A stretch of DNA of 12,294 nt from contig DEUP01000034.1 of the NCBI GenBank assembly GCA_002362625.1, forward strand, positions 1-12,294, given 5' to 3'. This document shows, one piece after another, positions 6,504 to 12,294 of the stretch. The stretch is from Clostridiales bacterium UBA3259. Lineage in GTDB: Bacteria; Bacillota_A; Clostridia; Oscillospirales; Oscillospiraceae. Every line of letters starts with the position of its first letter. The stretch's first letter is position 1. The translations under genes were made by a program, and so were the position numbers. The notes beneath the pieces are model-generated. The model ran no database searches, was not told the origin of the DNA, and was given only the letters and a program-made list of their open reading frames with translations.

Positions 6504-6600
6504 AGCGGATTTCTTTCAATTGATTTCTCTGTTTTCTCCAATACCCGCTTACCCAGCATTTTTCCACAGAAAAAAACCGGATACCGGGAGTGAAAAACAT

Positions 6601-7530
6601 ATGAAGCACCTGTTCATCATCAACCCCGCGGCAGGCAGCCGTGACCGCACCCCCATTTACACCGCTGAAATTCAGAAAATTTGTGACAAACAGCACCTTG
6701 ACTACGAAATTGTCGTCTCCCAAGCCCCTGGCCACTGCCGCCAGCTTGCCCGGGAGGCCGCCGAGACCGGAGAAGAGGTGCGCATCTACGCCTGCGGCGG
6801 GGACGGCACCCTGAACGAGGTGGCCTCCGGGGCAGCGGGCTATCCCAACGCCGCCGTCACCGCCTATTCCGGAGGCAGCGGCAACGACTTTGTGAAGCTG
6901 TTCAGCGAGCCCAGGGCATTCTATGACCTGGAGCGGCTGCTGGACGCGGAGGAAGCTTCCTTCGACATGATCCGCTGCAACGACTCCCTGTCTTTGAACA
7001 TCTGCTCCGTGGGCCTGGACGCCCGGATCGGCACGGACGTAGCCAATTATAAGCGGATCCCCCTGATTCAGGGCTTCCGGGCATACCTGTTGTCCACCCT
7101 GGTCAATGTGATCCGGGGCATTTCCGAGCACTATGTGGTAGAGGTGGAGGGAGAGACCATTGACGCTGAGCAGACCTTTGTCTGCGTCTGCAACGGCCGT
7201 TTTTACGGCGGCGGCTTCAACCCCATTCCGGAAGCCGATCCCACTGACGGGATTCTGGATGTGCTGCTGGTGAAAAAGGTCAGCCGGCTCCAGGTTCCCG
7301 GCCTTATCGGAAAGTACAAAAACGGGCGATACCGGGAAATGGGTAATCTGGTTCGGTATTTCCGGACGGACAGGCTCACCGTTCACTGTGACAGGCCCTC
7401 TCCCATCAATTTAGACGGAGAGCTGCTCACCGCTCAGACGGTGGCGTTTTCCATTGCGGAGAAAAAGCTGCGCTTTTTCTACCCCAAGGGACTTACCTGG
7501 ACGGCAAAGGTGCCTGCCGGCATAAAATAG
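6601..7530 (+). CDS. Diacylglycerol/lipid kinase family protein (DgkB/YegS type)
   Basis: Predicted ATP-dependent kinase of a lipid such as diacylglycerol, acting at the inner face of the membrane in phospholipid turnover. The 309-residue protein has the DAGK catalytic domain at its N-terminus: NPAAGS (8-13), GGDGTLNEV (66-74, nucleotide binding and catalysis) and a GGSGNDF motif that continues the active site. The C-terminal beta-rich half includes NGRFYGGGFNPIPEADPTDGILDV and LDGE, both typical of the YegS/DgkB/BmrU group. The frame is open from 6520, but the segment before 6601 is not family-like; the ATG at 6601 begins at the usual MKHLFIINPAAG and has GGGAG ten bases upstream. The 97-base gap after the GNAT gene shows no convincing promoter or terminator, so it may be part of that operon. 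Exact lipid substrate cannot be read from the sequence. Confidence 0.9.
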   Translation: MKHLFIINPAAGSRDRTPIYTAEIQKICDKQHLDYEIVVSQAPGHCRQLAREAAETGEEVRIYACGGDGTLNEVASGAAGYPNAAVTAYSGGSGNDFVKLFSEPRAFYDLERLLDAEEASFDMIRCNDSLSLNICSVGLDARIGTDVANYKRIPLIQGFRAYLLSTLVNVIRGISEHYVVEVEGETIDAEQTFVCVCNGRFYGGGFNPIPEADPTDGILDVLLVKKVSRLQVPGLIGKYKNGRYREMGNLVRYFRTDRLTVHCDRPSPINLDGELLTAQTVAFSIAEKKLRFFYPKGLTWTAKVPAGIK

Positions 7531-7543
7531 ACAACAACTTTAT

Positions 7544-7624
7544 TTTATTCAGGGCCTGTCTGAAAACTGGCAGAATGACCAACCGTGAGGGATTTTTGCC
7601 AGTTTTCAGATACGGCCTAATAAA
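7544..7624. repeat. Imperfect palindromic element, MITE/REP-like
   Basis: Two perfect 13-base arms, CTGAAAACTGGCA (7560-7572) and TGCCAGTTTTCAG (7597-7609), flank a 24-base loop. The symmetry continues outward with small mismatches: GGCC at 7553-7556 and 7614-7617, and TTTATT (7544-7549) with AATAAA (7619-7624), giving arms of about 28 bases. There is no U run after either arm, so a plain terminator is a poor fit. The size and outer symmetry suggest a miniature inverted-repeat element or a REP-type repeat between two genes; copy number cannot be seen here. Confidence 0.6.
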
Positions 7625-7674
7625 TATACGCTTTACTTTATAGAAATTTTACAATTTCCTTACCACGATTTTCC

Positions 7675-7703
7675 TTTACACAGGTGAGGATCACTCATAT
7701 AAT
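7675..7703 (+). promoter_or_regulatory. Promoter of the Na+/Ca2+ antiporter gene
   Basis: TTTACA (7675-7680) and a perfect TATAAT (7698-7703) are 17 bases apart. Transcription would start near 7710, about 40 bases before the ATG. A small dyad, ACGC (7705-7708) and GCGT (7714-7717), sits at the predicted start site. Confidence 0.78.
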
Positions 7704-7750
7704 AACGCCATAAGCGTATCCCACAAGAATGAAAAAGGAGAGTTTTTACA

Positions 7751-8719
7751 ATGCTTATTTCCATCCTGCTGTTTGCCTTCGGTCTTGTGCTGCTGATTAA
7801 GGGCGGCGACTGGTTCGTTGACGGCGCTACCGGCATTGCCCGCCGGTTCCATCTGCCTGACATCATCGTGGGCGCAACCGTGGTTTCCATAGGCACTACC
7901 CTGCCGGAGGTTATGGTTTCCGCCACCGGCGCCCTGCAAGGTCAGGGAGCCATGGCCTACGGCAACGCCATCGGTTCCATCATCTGTAACACCTCCCTGA
8001 TCGCCGCTATTTCCGTGGCCTGCAATCCCGGTCCCGTCAACGTAAAAACCATGAAAGTGCCTGTCATTTTCTTCTTCGGCTCCGCCGCCCTGTACTGTGT
8101 GGCTGCCTATCTGCTGGGTGAGTTTCCCCGCTGGATGGGCATTGTGATGCTGCTGATCTTCGTCGTATACCTGGTGATCAACGTCCGTCAGGGCCTGAAA
8201 AATCCGGACGCCGTGGAGCATGAGGAGGAAGAGGGCGGCAAGGAACGAACCCTCCTGCAGGAGCTGGTGCTGCTGGTAATCGGCGCCGCCCTCATCGCCT
8301 GGGGCGCAAACCTGCTGGTAGAGCACGGCACCAACATCGCTCAGGCTCTGGGCGTTCCGGAAACCGTCATTGCGCTGACCTTCGTAGCCCTTGGCACCAG
8401 CCTGCCGGAGCTGGTTACCACCATTACCTCCCTGAAAAAGGGCCATGCCTCCCTGGGCATCGGCAATGTCATCGGCGCGAACGTGTTCAATCTGGTGCTG
8501 GTTTCCGGCCTAGCCGTCACCCTGGCTCCCTTTGAGGTGCCTGTTGGTAAGCTGATCGGCGGCCACAACGCTTCCCTGGTGCTGGATATTCCCCTGATGC
8601 TGATTGTCATGCTCCTGCTGACGGTTCCCTCTCTCACCAAAAAGAAGCTCCAGAAGTGGCAGGGCATTCTGCTTCTGTGCATCTACGCGGCCTTCTGCCT
8701 GTTCCAGTTCTTTGTGTAA
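7751..8719 (+). CDS. Calcium/sodium antiporter, CaCA family (YrbG type)
   Basis: Inner-membrane cation exchanger that uses the Na+ gradient to export Ca2+. The 322-residue protein is almost wholly hydrophobic, with about ten membrane segments in two homologous halves. Each half carries an alpha repeat with the ion-binding glutamate: GTTLPE at 48-53 (E53) followed by GNAIGSIICN, and GTSLPE at 215-220 (E220) followed by GNVIGANVFN. The halves are joined by an acidic cytosolic linker (EHEEEEGGKE, near 156-166). Length is normal for the prokaryotic YrbG/NCX-like group. The start has AAGGAG about ten bases upstream and a strong promoter. It is a single-gene unit closed by a terminator. Ion selectivity (K+ dependence, Na+ versus H+) cannot be settled from sequence. 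Confidence 0.93.
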   Translation: MLISILLFAFGLVLLIKGGDWFVDGATGIARRFHLPDIIVGATVVSIGTTLPEVMVSATGALQGQGAMAYGNAIGSIICNTSLIAAISVACNPGPVNVKTMKVPVIFFFGSAALYCVAAYLLGEFPRWMGIVMLLIFVVYLVINVRQGLKNPDAVEHEEEEGGKERTLLQELVLLVIGAALIAWGANLLVEHGTNIAQALGVPETVIALTFVALGTSLPELVTTITSLKKGHASLGIGNVIGANVFNLVLVSGLAVTLAPFEVPVGKLIGGHNASLVLDIPLMLIVMLLLTVPSLTKKKLQKWQGILLLCIYAAFCLFQFFV

Positions 8720-8736
8720 TTTTATATGTCCGTTTC

Positions 8737-8777
8737 GGCATCGCCCGGCCTTGCGCCGGGCGATGCCTCTTTTCATT
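8737..8777 (+). terminator. Rho-independent terminator after the antiporter gene
   Basis: A perfect 13-pair stem, GGCATCGCCCGGC (8737-8749) with its complement at 8755-8767, has a five-base loop and is followed by TCTTTTCATT. It lies 18 bases after the stop codon and separates the antiporter from the two-component operon. Confidence 0.93.
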
Positions 8778-8783
8778 TCGCTG

Positions 8784-8847
8784 TTCACAAATTGGGGTGC
8801 AACTCTTTACAAATTGTTCACGCCAATTTACCATTTTACGCTATAAT
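8784..8847 (+). promoter_or_regulatory. Promoter and putative direct-repeat operator of the two-component operon
   Basis: A perfect -10 TATAAT (8842-8847) lacks a good -35 at 16-18 bases, which points to an activated promoter; TTTACA (8806-8811) with TACCAT (8829-8834) at 17 bases is an alternative. Upstream are TT(C/T)AC repeats at 8784, 8806, 8817, 8827 and 8835. The first two extend to 11 bases (TTCACAAATTG and TTTACAAATTG, one mismatch) and are 22 bases apart, two helical turns. Such spacing resembles direct-repeat boxes of OmpR/PhoP-type regulators, so autoregulation by the next gene product is plausible. A dyad, ATTTACCAT (8826-8834) and ATGGTTAAAT (8848-8857), also straddles the -10. 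Confidence 0.55.
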
Positions 8848-8890
8848 ATGGTTAAATGGAAAAGAAATCGGTAAAAGGAGGAAATAAACA

Positions 8891-9577
8891 ATGGCTGTAT
8901 CTGTTCTGATCGTAGAGGATGACCGCAACATTGCGGAGCTGCTGCAAATGTACCTGGAAAAAGAGGGCTACGCCGTAACCGTAGCCGGTGACGGCGGTCA
9001 GGGCTTGTCCAAATTCCGGGCCATCAAGCCGGATCTGGTGTTGCTGGATGTGATGATGCCGGTGATGGACGGCTGGTCTGTCTGCAAGGCCATCCGTGCC
9101 GAATCTCAGACCCCTGTTATCATGCTCACCGCCAAGGGCGAGACGGACGATAAGGTCACCGGCCTGAAAACCGGCGCCGACGACTATATCACCAAGCCCT
9201 TCGAAATGAAGGAGGTTCTGGCCCGGATTGAGGCTGTCCTTCGCCGCAGCACCGGAGCCACCGCCGAAAAGAAGGCCCGCCGCCTGGTATTCGACAAGCT
9301 GATTATCGACATGGACGCCTTCGAGCTGACGGTAAACGGCAAGAAGGTGGATACGCCGCCTAAGGAAATGGAGCTTCTTTATTACCTTGCTTCCTCTCCC
9401 AACCGGGTATACACCCGCAATCAGCTGCTGGATGAGGTCTGGGGCTTTGACTACTTCGGCGATTCCCGGACGGTGGACGTCCATGTAAAGCGTCTCCGGG
9501 AGAAGCTGGAAGGGGTCAGCGAAAGCTGGAGTCTAAAAACCGTCTGGGGTGTCGGCTATAAATTTGAGGTTCTGTAA
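8891..9577 (+). CDS. OmpR/PhoB-family response regulator
   Basis: Cytosolic transcription factor of a two-component system, 228 residues. The receiver domain (3-118) has the acidic pocket E9-D10-D11, phospho-acceptor D53 in LLDVMMP, T80 in IMLTAKG, and K102 in YITKPF. After a short linker, a winged-helix DNA-binding domain of the OmpR type (about 130-227) shows KEMELLYYLASSPNRVYTR, the recognition-helix region SRTVDVHVKRLREKL and the terminal VWGVGYKFE hairpin. The start has AAGGAGG nine bases upstream. It is the first gene of an operon: the sensor kinase starts three bases after the stop, and the HtrA-like protease follows. Direct repeats upstream suggest that it binds its own promoter. Similar regulators include PhoP, WalR and CssR; I cannot choose between these by sequence. 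Confidence 0.95.
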   Translation: MAVSVLIVEDDRNIAELLQMYLEKEGYAVTVAGDGGQGLSKFRAIKPDLVLLDVMMPVMDGWSVCKAIRAESQTPVIMLTAKGETDDKVTGLKTGADDYITKPFEMKEVLARIEAVLRRSTGATAEKKARRLVFDKLIIDMDAFELTVNGKKVDTPPKEMELLYYLASSPNRVYTRNQLLDEVWGFDYFGDSRTVDVHVKRLREKLEGVSESWSLKTVWGVGYKFEVL

Positions 9578-9580
9578 GCT

Positions 9581-11005
9581 ATGAAAACCTCATTCGGCCG
9601 TAACTTCTCCATGGCGGCAACCATATTGCTGCTGGCGCTGACCATATTGGGGGCCGCCTTTCAGATCCAGGTCACAGACTATTTGGAGGGAAACTCCGTT
9701 TCCAAGCTGAAGGAGGACGCCGAAGTCATTGCGGATCTTGCCGCCTCCTATACCGTGGAGGGAAACCTGATCTGTCGGGAATTTCTCCTGAACCTGGATG
9801 TGATCTCCCAGGTCACCCACGCCGACGCTGTAATCTGTGATCGGGAGGGCTATGTCATTTTATGCTCCCATGGCCGCAATGCCTGCGATCATCAGGGCCT
9901 GCAGCTGAACATAGATTATCTGGATAAGGTAATCCGCAACGGCAGTGATTCCACCACCGGGATTTTGCAGGGCTTATATGACGAGCAGCGCTATGTGGTA
10001 TCCGTTCCCATTATGGTGGACGAAACGGCCACGGGAATCGTCATGATTTCCTGTCCCACCGCTACCACTACCGCGGTCCAAAACAAGATCTCCAATATCT
10101 TCCTTACCGCCGCGCTGTTTGTGGTAGTGGTTTCGGTGCTGGCGGTCACCGCCTTTGCCAGAAGGGAAAGCCGCCCTCTCCGGGAGCTGGCGAAAACCGC
10201 CACCGACTTCGGCCACGGGAATCTGGAAGCCCGGGTCAAGGTAGAAGATCATTACTCCGAGGAAATGGAGGAGCTGACTCTGGCCTTCAACAACATGGCC
10301 TCCTCTCTGCAAAAAAGCGAATACCAGCGTCAGGAATTTGTGGCCAACGTATCTCACGAGCTGAAGACGCCTATGACCACGATTTCCGGCTATGTGGACG
10401 GAATTCTGGACGGTACCATTCCTCCGGAAAGGCGGGATCACTACCTGCGGATCGTTTCCGACGAAACGAAACGTCTCAGCCGTCTGGTACGCAGTATGCT
10501 GGACATCTCCCAGCTGCAAAAGGAAAAGGGCATCCCCGAAGAAAAAAAGCTGCACTTCGACCTGGAGGAAGCCTTGGGTCAGGTACTGATTACCTTCGAA
10601 AAGAAGATCACCGATAAGGGCCTGAATGTGGATGTAAACATGCCGGAGCACCCGGTTTACACCATGGCGAACCAGGACTATATCACCCAGGTGATCTATA
10701 ATCTGCTGGACAACGCTGTAAAATTCTGTCCTCAGGGCGGAACCATCGGTCTGAGCATCCGGGAGGGCGGCAGCAAGGCCTATGTCTCTGTCAGCAATGA
10801 GGGCGACACCATTCCCCCGGAGGAGCTGCCTCTGGTCTTTGACCGGTTCCATAAGCTGGATAAATCCCGCTCCCAGAATCGGGACGGCTGGGGCCTGGGT
10901 CTTTATATTGTCAAGACCATTGTTTGCAGCCACGGAGAGAACATCTCCGTCAGCAGCAAGGATGGGAAGACCACCTTTACCTTTACCATGCCTCTTGTCA
11001 ATTAA
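9581..11005 (+). CDS. Membrane sensor histidine kinase (HAMP, HisKA, HATPase_c)
   Basis: Partner kinase of the preceding regulator, 474 residues, membrane-bound. Order: membrane segment 1 (about 11-31); extracytoplasmic sensor (about 32-172) with PDC/Cache-like strands such as DAVICDREGYVIL and four cysteines at 65, 86, 95 and 102 (a fifth, C158, is near the membrane); membrane segment 2 (about 173-193); HAMP (about 194-247); HisKA with H259 in NVSHELKTP; HATPase domain with N-box NLLDNAVKF, F-box VFDRFHKLD and G2-box GWGLGLYIV. The G1 box reads SNEGDTIP, with Asn and Thr where classical kinases have Asp and Gly; the same variation is known in VanS/PhoR-like clostridial kinases, so it need not be inactive. 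Starts three bases after the regulator stop with only a weak GAGGT upstream, suggesting translational coupling. Signal unknown. Confidence 0.94.
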   Translation: MKTSFGRNFSMAATILLLALTILGAAFQIQVTDYLEGNSVSKLKEDAEVIADLAASYTVEGNLICREFLLNLDVISQVTHADAVICDREGYVILCSHGRNACDHQGLQLNIDYLDKVIRNGSDSTTGILQGLYDEQRYVVSVPIMVDETATGIVMISCPTATTTAVQNKISNIFLTAALFVVVVSVLAVTAFARRESRPLRELAKTATDFGHGNLEARVKVEDHYSEEMEELTLAFNNMASSLQKSEYQRQEFVANVSHELKTPMTTISGYVDGILDGTIPPERRDHYLRIVSDETKRLSRLVRSMLDISQLQKEKGIPEEKKLHFDLEEALGQVLITFEKKITDKGLNVDVNMPEHPVYTMANQDYITQVIYNLLDNAVKFCPQGGTIGLSIREGGSKAYVSVSNEGDTIPPEELPLVFDRFHKLDKSRSQNRDGWGLGLYIVKTIVCSHGENISVSSKDGKTTFTFTMPLVN

Positions 11006-11022
11006 TATCGGAGGATCTGTCT

Positions 11023-12276
11023 ATGGACGAACGCAAATATCATCACCATACCGCCTGGGACGACAGCGTCTATGGTACCGGACCCACCCAGCCTCCCAAG
11101 GACAAGGGCGGCATGTACGCGGCGCTGCTGATTCTGATTATCTTTCTTTGCGGCATCATTACCCTGCTGGGTCTTCTCAATATTAAGCTGTTTCAGAAAA
11201 TCAAGCTTCAGGAGCAGGCGGACTACGCCATCTCCTTCACCGCCGGTCAGACCGAAACGGAGACCATTTCCTATACCGTCGCGGAAACCCTCCCCTTGGT
11301 GGAGGAATCCATCGGCATGGAGCTTCAGCCCTCTCCCATCAGTCCGGAAAATACACCGGAAGCCTCCGGACTGTCCCTTCAGGATATCTACACCCGTAAC
11401 ATCCCCTCTGTGGTATCCATCACCAGCACCACCACGGGCGGTACCAGCTCCGGCACCGGCGTGGTTTTAAGTCAGGACGGCTATTTGATTACCAACGCCC
11501 ATGTGGTGGAGGATTCCGCCTCTGTTTCTGTTCAGCTTACCGACAACCGCACCATGAACGCCGTAATCATGGGCCGGGACGAGATTTCCGACCTGGCCTT
11601 GTTGCGGGTGGAGGCTGATGACCTGGTTCCCGCTCAGTTTGGGGATTCCTCTGCCCTGCGGGTGGGTGATACGGTGGTTGCCATCGGGGATCCCTTGGGG
11701 GTAAAATTCCGGGGCACCTATACAAACGGCATTGTCTCCGCCATCAATCGGGATGTGGACGTGAACGGCCATACCATGACCCTGATTCAAACCAACGCCG
11801 CCTTAAATACCGGCAATTCCGGCGGGCCGCTGATCAACTGCTATGGCCAGGTGGTGGGCATCAACACCATGAAGATTGGAACCTTTACCAATTCCTCTGG
11901 CGTGGAGGGCATTGGCTTTGCCATTCCCAGCACCACCGTTAAGGAAATTGTGAATCAGCTGATCACCCAGGGCTATGTGTCCGGGCGGCCCACCCTGGGC
12001 ATTACCGGCGAATCTCTTTCCATCTTCTACCAGCACTATTATCGTCTTCCCTCCGGCCTGTATATCACCCATGTGGAGCGCAACAGTGATTCCTATGAAA
12101 AGGGCGTCACCCAGGGCGACATTCTCATCAGCCTGAACGACACCAAAATCACCACCATGAATGAGCTGAAAACCATCCTCTATGGAATGGAGGTAGGAGA
12201 CAATCTCACCGCCGTGATCTACCGGGGCGGTCAGCAGTACAGCGTGGAGCTGACCCTGACAGAAGATGTTAACTAA
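11023..12276 (+). CDS. htrA: HtrA-like membrane-anchored serine protease (S1C, PDZ)
   Basis: Extracytoplasmic quality-control protease of 417 residues that probably degrades misfolded exported proteins. It has a cytosolic N-terminus with HHH at 7-9, a single membrane anchor (about 31-54), a low-complexity Thr/Glu/Pro-rich linker (about 60-115), a trypsin-like domain with triad H160 (TNAHVV), D190 (ISDLALL) and S266 (GNSGGPL), and one PDZ domain (about 325-415) with the DILISLND and GLYITHV strands. The frame is open upstream from 10924, inside the kinase gene, but the ATG at 11023 has GGAGG eight bases upstream and lies 17 bases after the kinase stop, so I take that start. Third gene of the regulator-kinase-protease operon; the layout recalls CssRS and HtrA of Bacillus secretion stress. 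All catalytic residues are present. The stop lies 18 bases before the window end, so its terminator is not seen. Confidence 0.95.
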   Translation: MDERKYHHHTAWDDSVYGTGPTQPPKDKGGMYAALLILIIFLCGIITLLGLLNIKLFQKIKLQEQADYAISFTAGQTETETISYTVAETLPLVEESIGMELQPSPISPENTPEASGLSLQDIYTRNIPSVVSITSTTTGGTSSGTGVVLSQDGYLITNAHVVEDSASVSVQLTDNRTMNAVIMGRDEISDLALLRVEADDLVPAQFGDSSALRVGDTVVAIGDPLGVKFRGTYTNGIVSAINRDVDVNGHTMTLIQTNAALNTGNSGGPLINCYGQVVGINTMKIGTFTNSSGVEGIGFAIPSTTVKEIVNQLITQGYVSGRPTLGITGESLSIFYQHYYRLPSGLYITHVERNSDSYEKGVTQGDILISLNDTKITTMNELKTILYGMEVGDNLTAVIYRGGQQYSVELTLTEDVN

Positions 12277-12294
12277 TGTTTTGTTAAGTCTAAT

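Noticed and set aside
6520..6600. Upstream in-frame start for the lipid kinase gene
   Set aside because: The 27 added residues do not look like the family and have no RBS; MKHLFIINPAAG at 6601 is the usual beginning.
6504..6600. Possible promoter or terminator between the GNAT and lipid kinase genes
   Set aside because: AT-rich, pyrimidine-rich sequence without a convincing -35/-10 pair or a stem with U run.
9974..10933. Minus-strand open frame of 319 codons opposite the sensor kinase
   Set aside because: Antisense shadow of HAMP/HisKA/HATPase coding sequence; no RBS and no family-like motifs. The same holds for 6457-7386, 7691-8446, 3610-4179 and 4121-5074.
10924..11022. Upstream in-frame start for the HtrA-like protease within the kinase gene
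   Set aside because: It would overlap the kinase end by over 80 bases without an RBS, while the ATG at 11023 has a good one.
1..12294. Hidden defence, mobile or CRISPR system
   Set aside because: No repeat-spacer array, transposase, integrase, toxin-antitoxin pair or phage gene is visible; nearly all sequence is explained by recognised housekeeping, transport and signalling genes.

Overview
The window looks like a chromosomal segment of a moderately GC-rich, low-motility-style Firmicute, most likely a member of the Clostridia (Oscillospiraceae/Ruminococcaceae-like). The grounds are strong AGGAGG-type ribosome binding sites, sigma-A-type -35/-10 promoters, the lspA-rluD pair, MtaB and QueH, an HPr-like protein without the active-site histidine, and a GC-rich, C-ending codon choice. 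I assign the organism by gene content only; no species is identified. No phage genes, transposase, CRISPR array or integrase is visible.

Minus-strand part (1-2700): an HPr-fold small gene (2459-2692) with its own promoter and a clear Rho-independent terminator; then a promoter driving lspA (signal peptidase II), rluD (pseudouridine synthase) and a Cof-type HAD phosphatase as a tight operon; then a tRNA-Gly whose first 23 bases lie at the window edge and whose own promoter overlaps the 3' end of the HAD gene.

Plus-strand part (2881-7530): mtaB (tRNA ms2t6A37 methylthiotransferase), then, behind a separate promoter and a strong leader hairpin, queH (epoxyqueuosine reductase), a THUMP-domain RNA methyltransferase of the RlmL N-terminal type, a GNAT acetyltransferase with lower GC than its neighbours, and a diacylglycerol/lipid kinase-family protein. 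This block plus rluD makes the region rich in tRNA/rRNA modification. A palindromic, MITE-like repeat lies after the lipid kinase.

Plus-strand part (7751-12276): a monocistronic Na+/Ca2+ antiporter of the CaCA family with promoter and terminator, followed by an operon of OmpR-family response regulator, membrane sensor kinase and membrane-anchored HtrA-like serine protease. The arrangement suggests an envelope-stress circuit in which the two-component system controls its own operon and the protease; an array of TT(C/T)AC direct repeats sits upstream of the regulator. 

Most of the window is ordinary housekeeping sequence. I did not find a convincing new defence or mobile system; the most interesting items are the repeat array before the response regulator, the palindromic element at 7544-7624, the leader hairpin before queH, and the His-less HPr-like protein.
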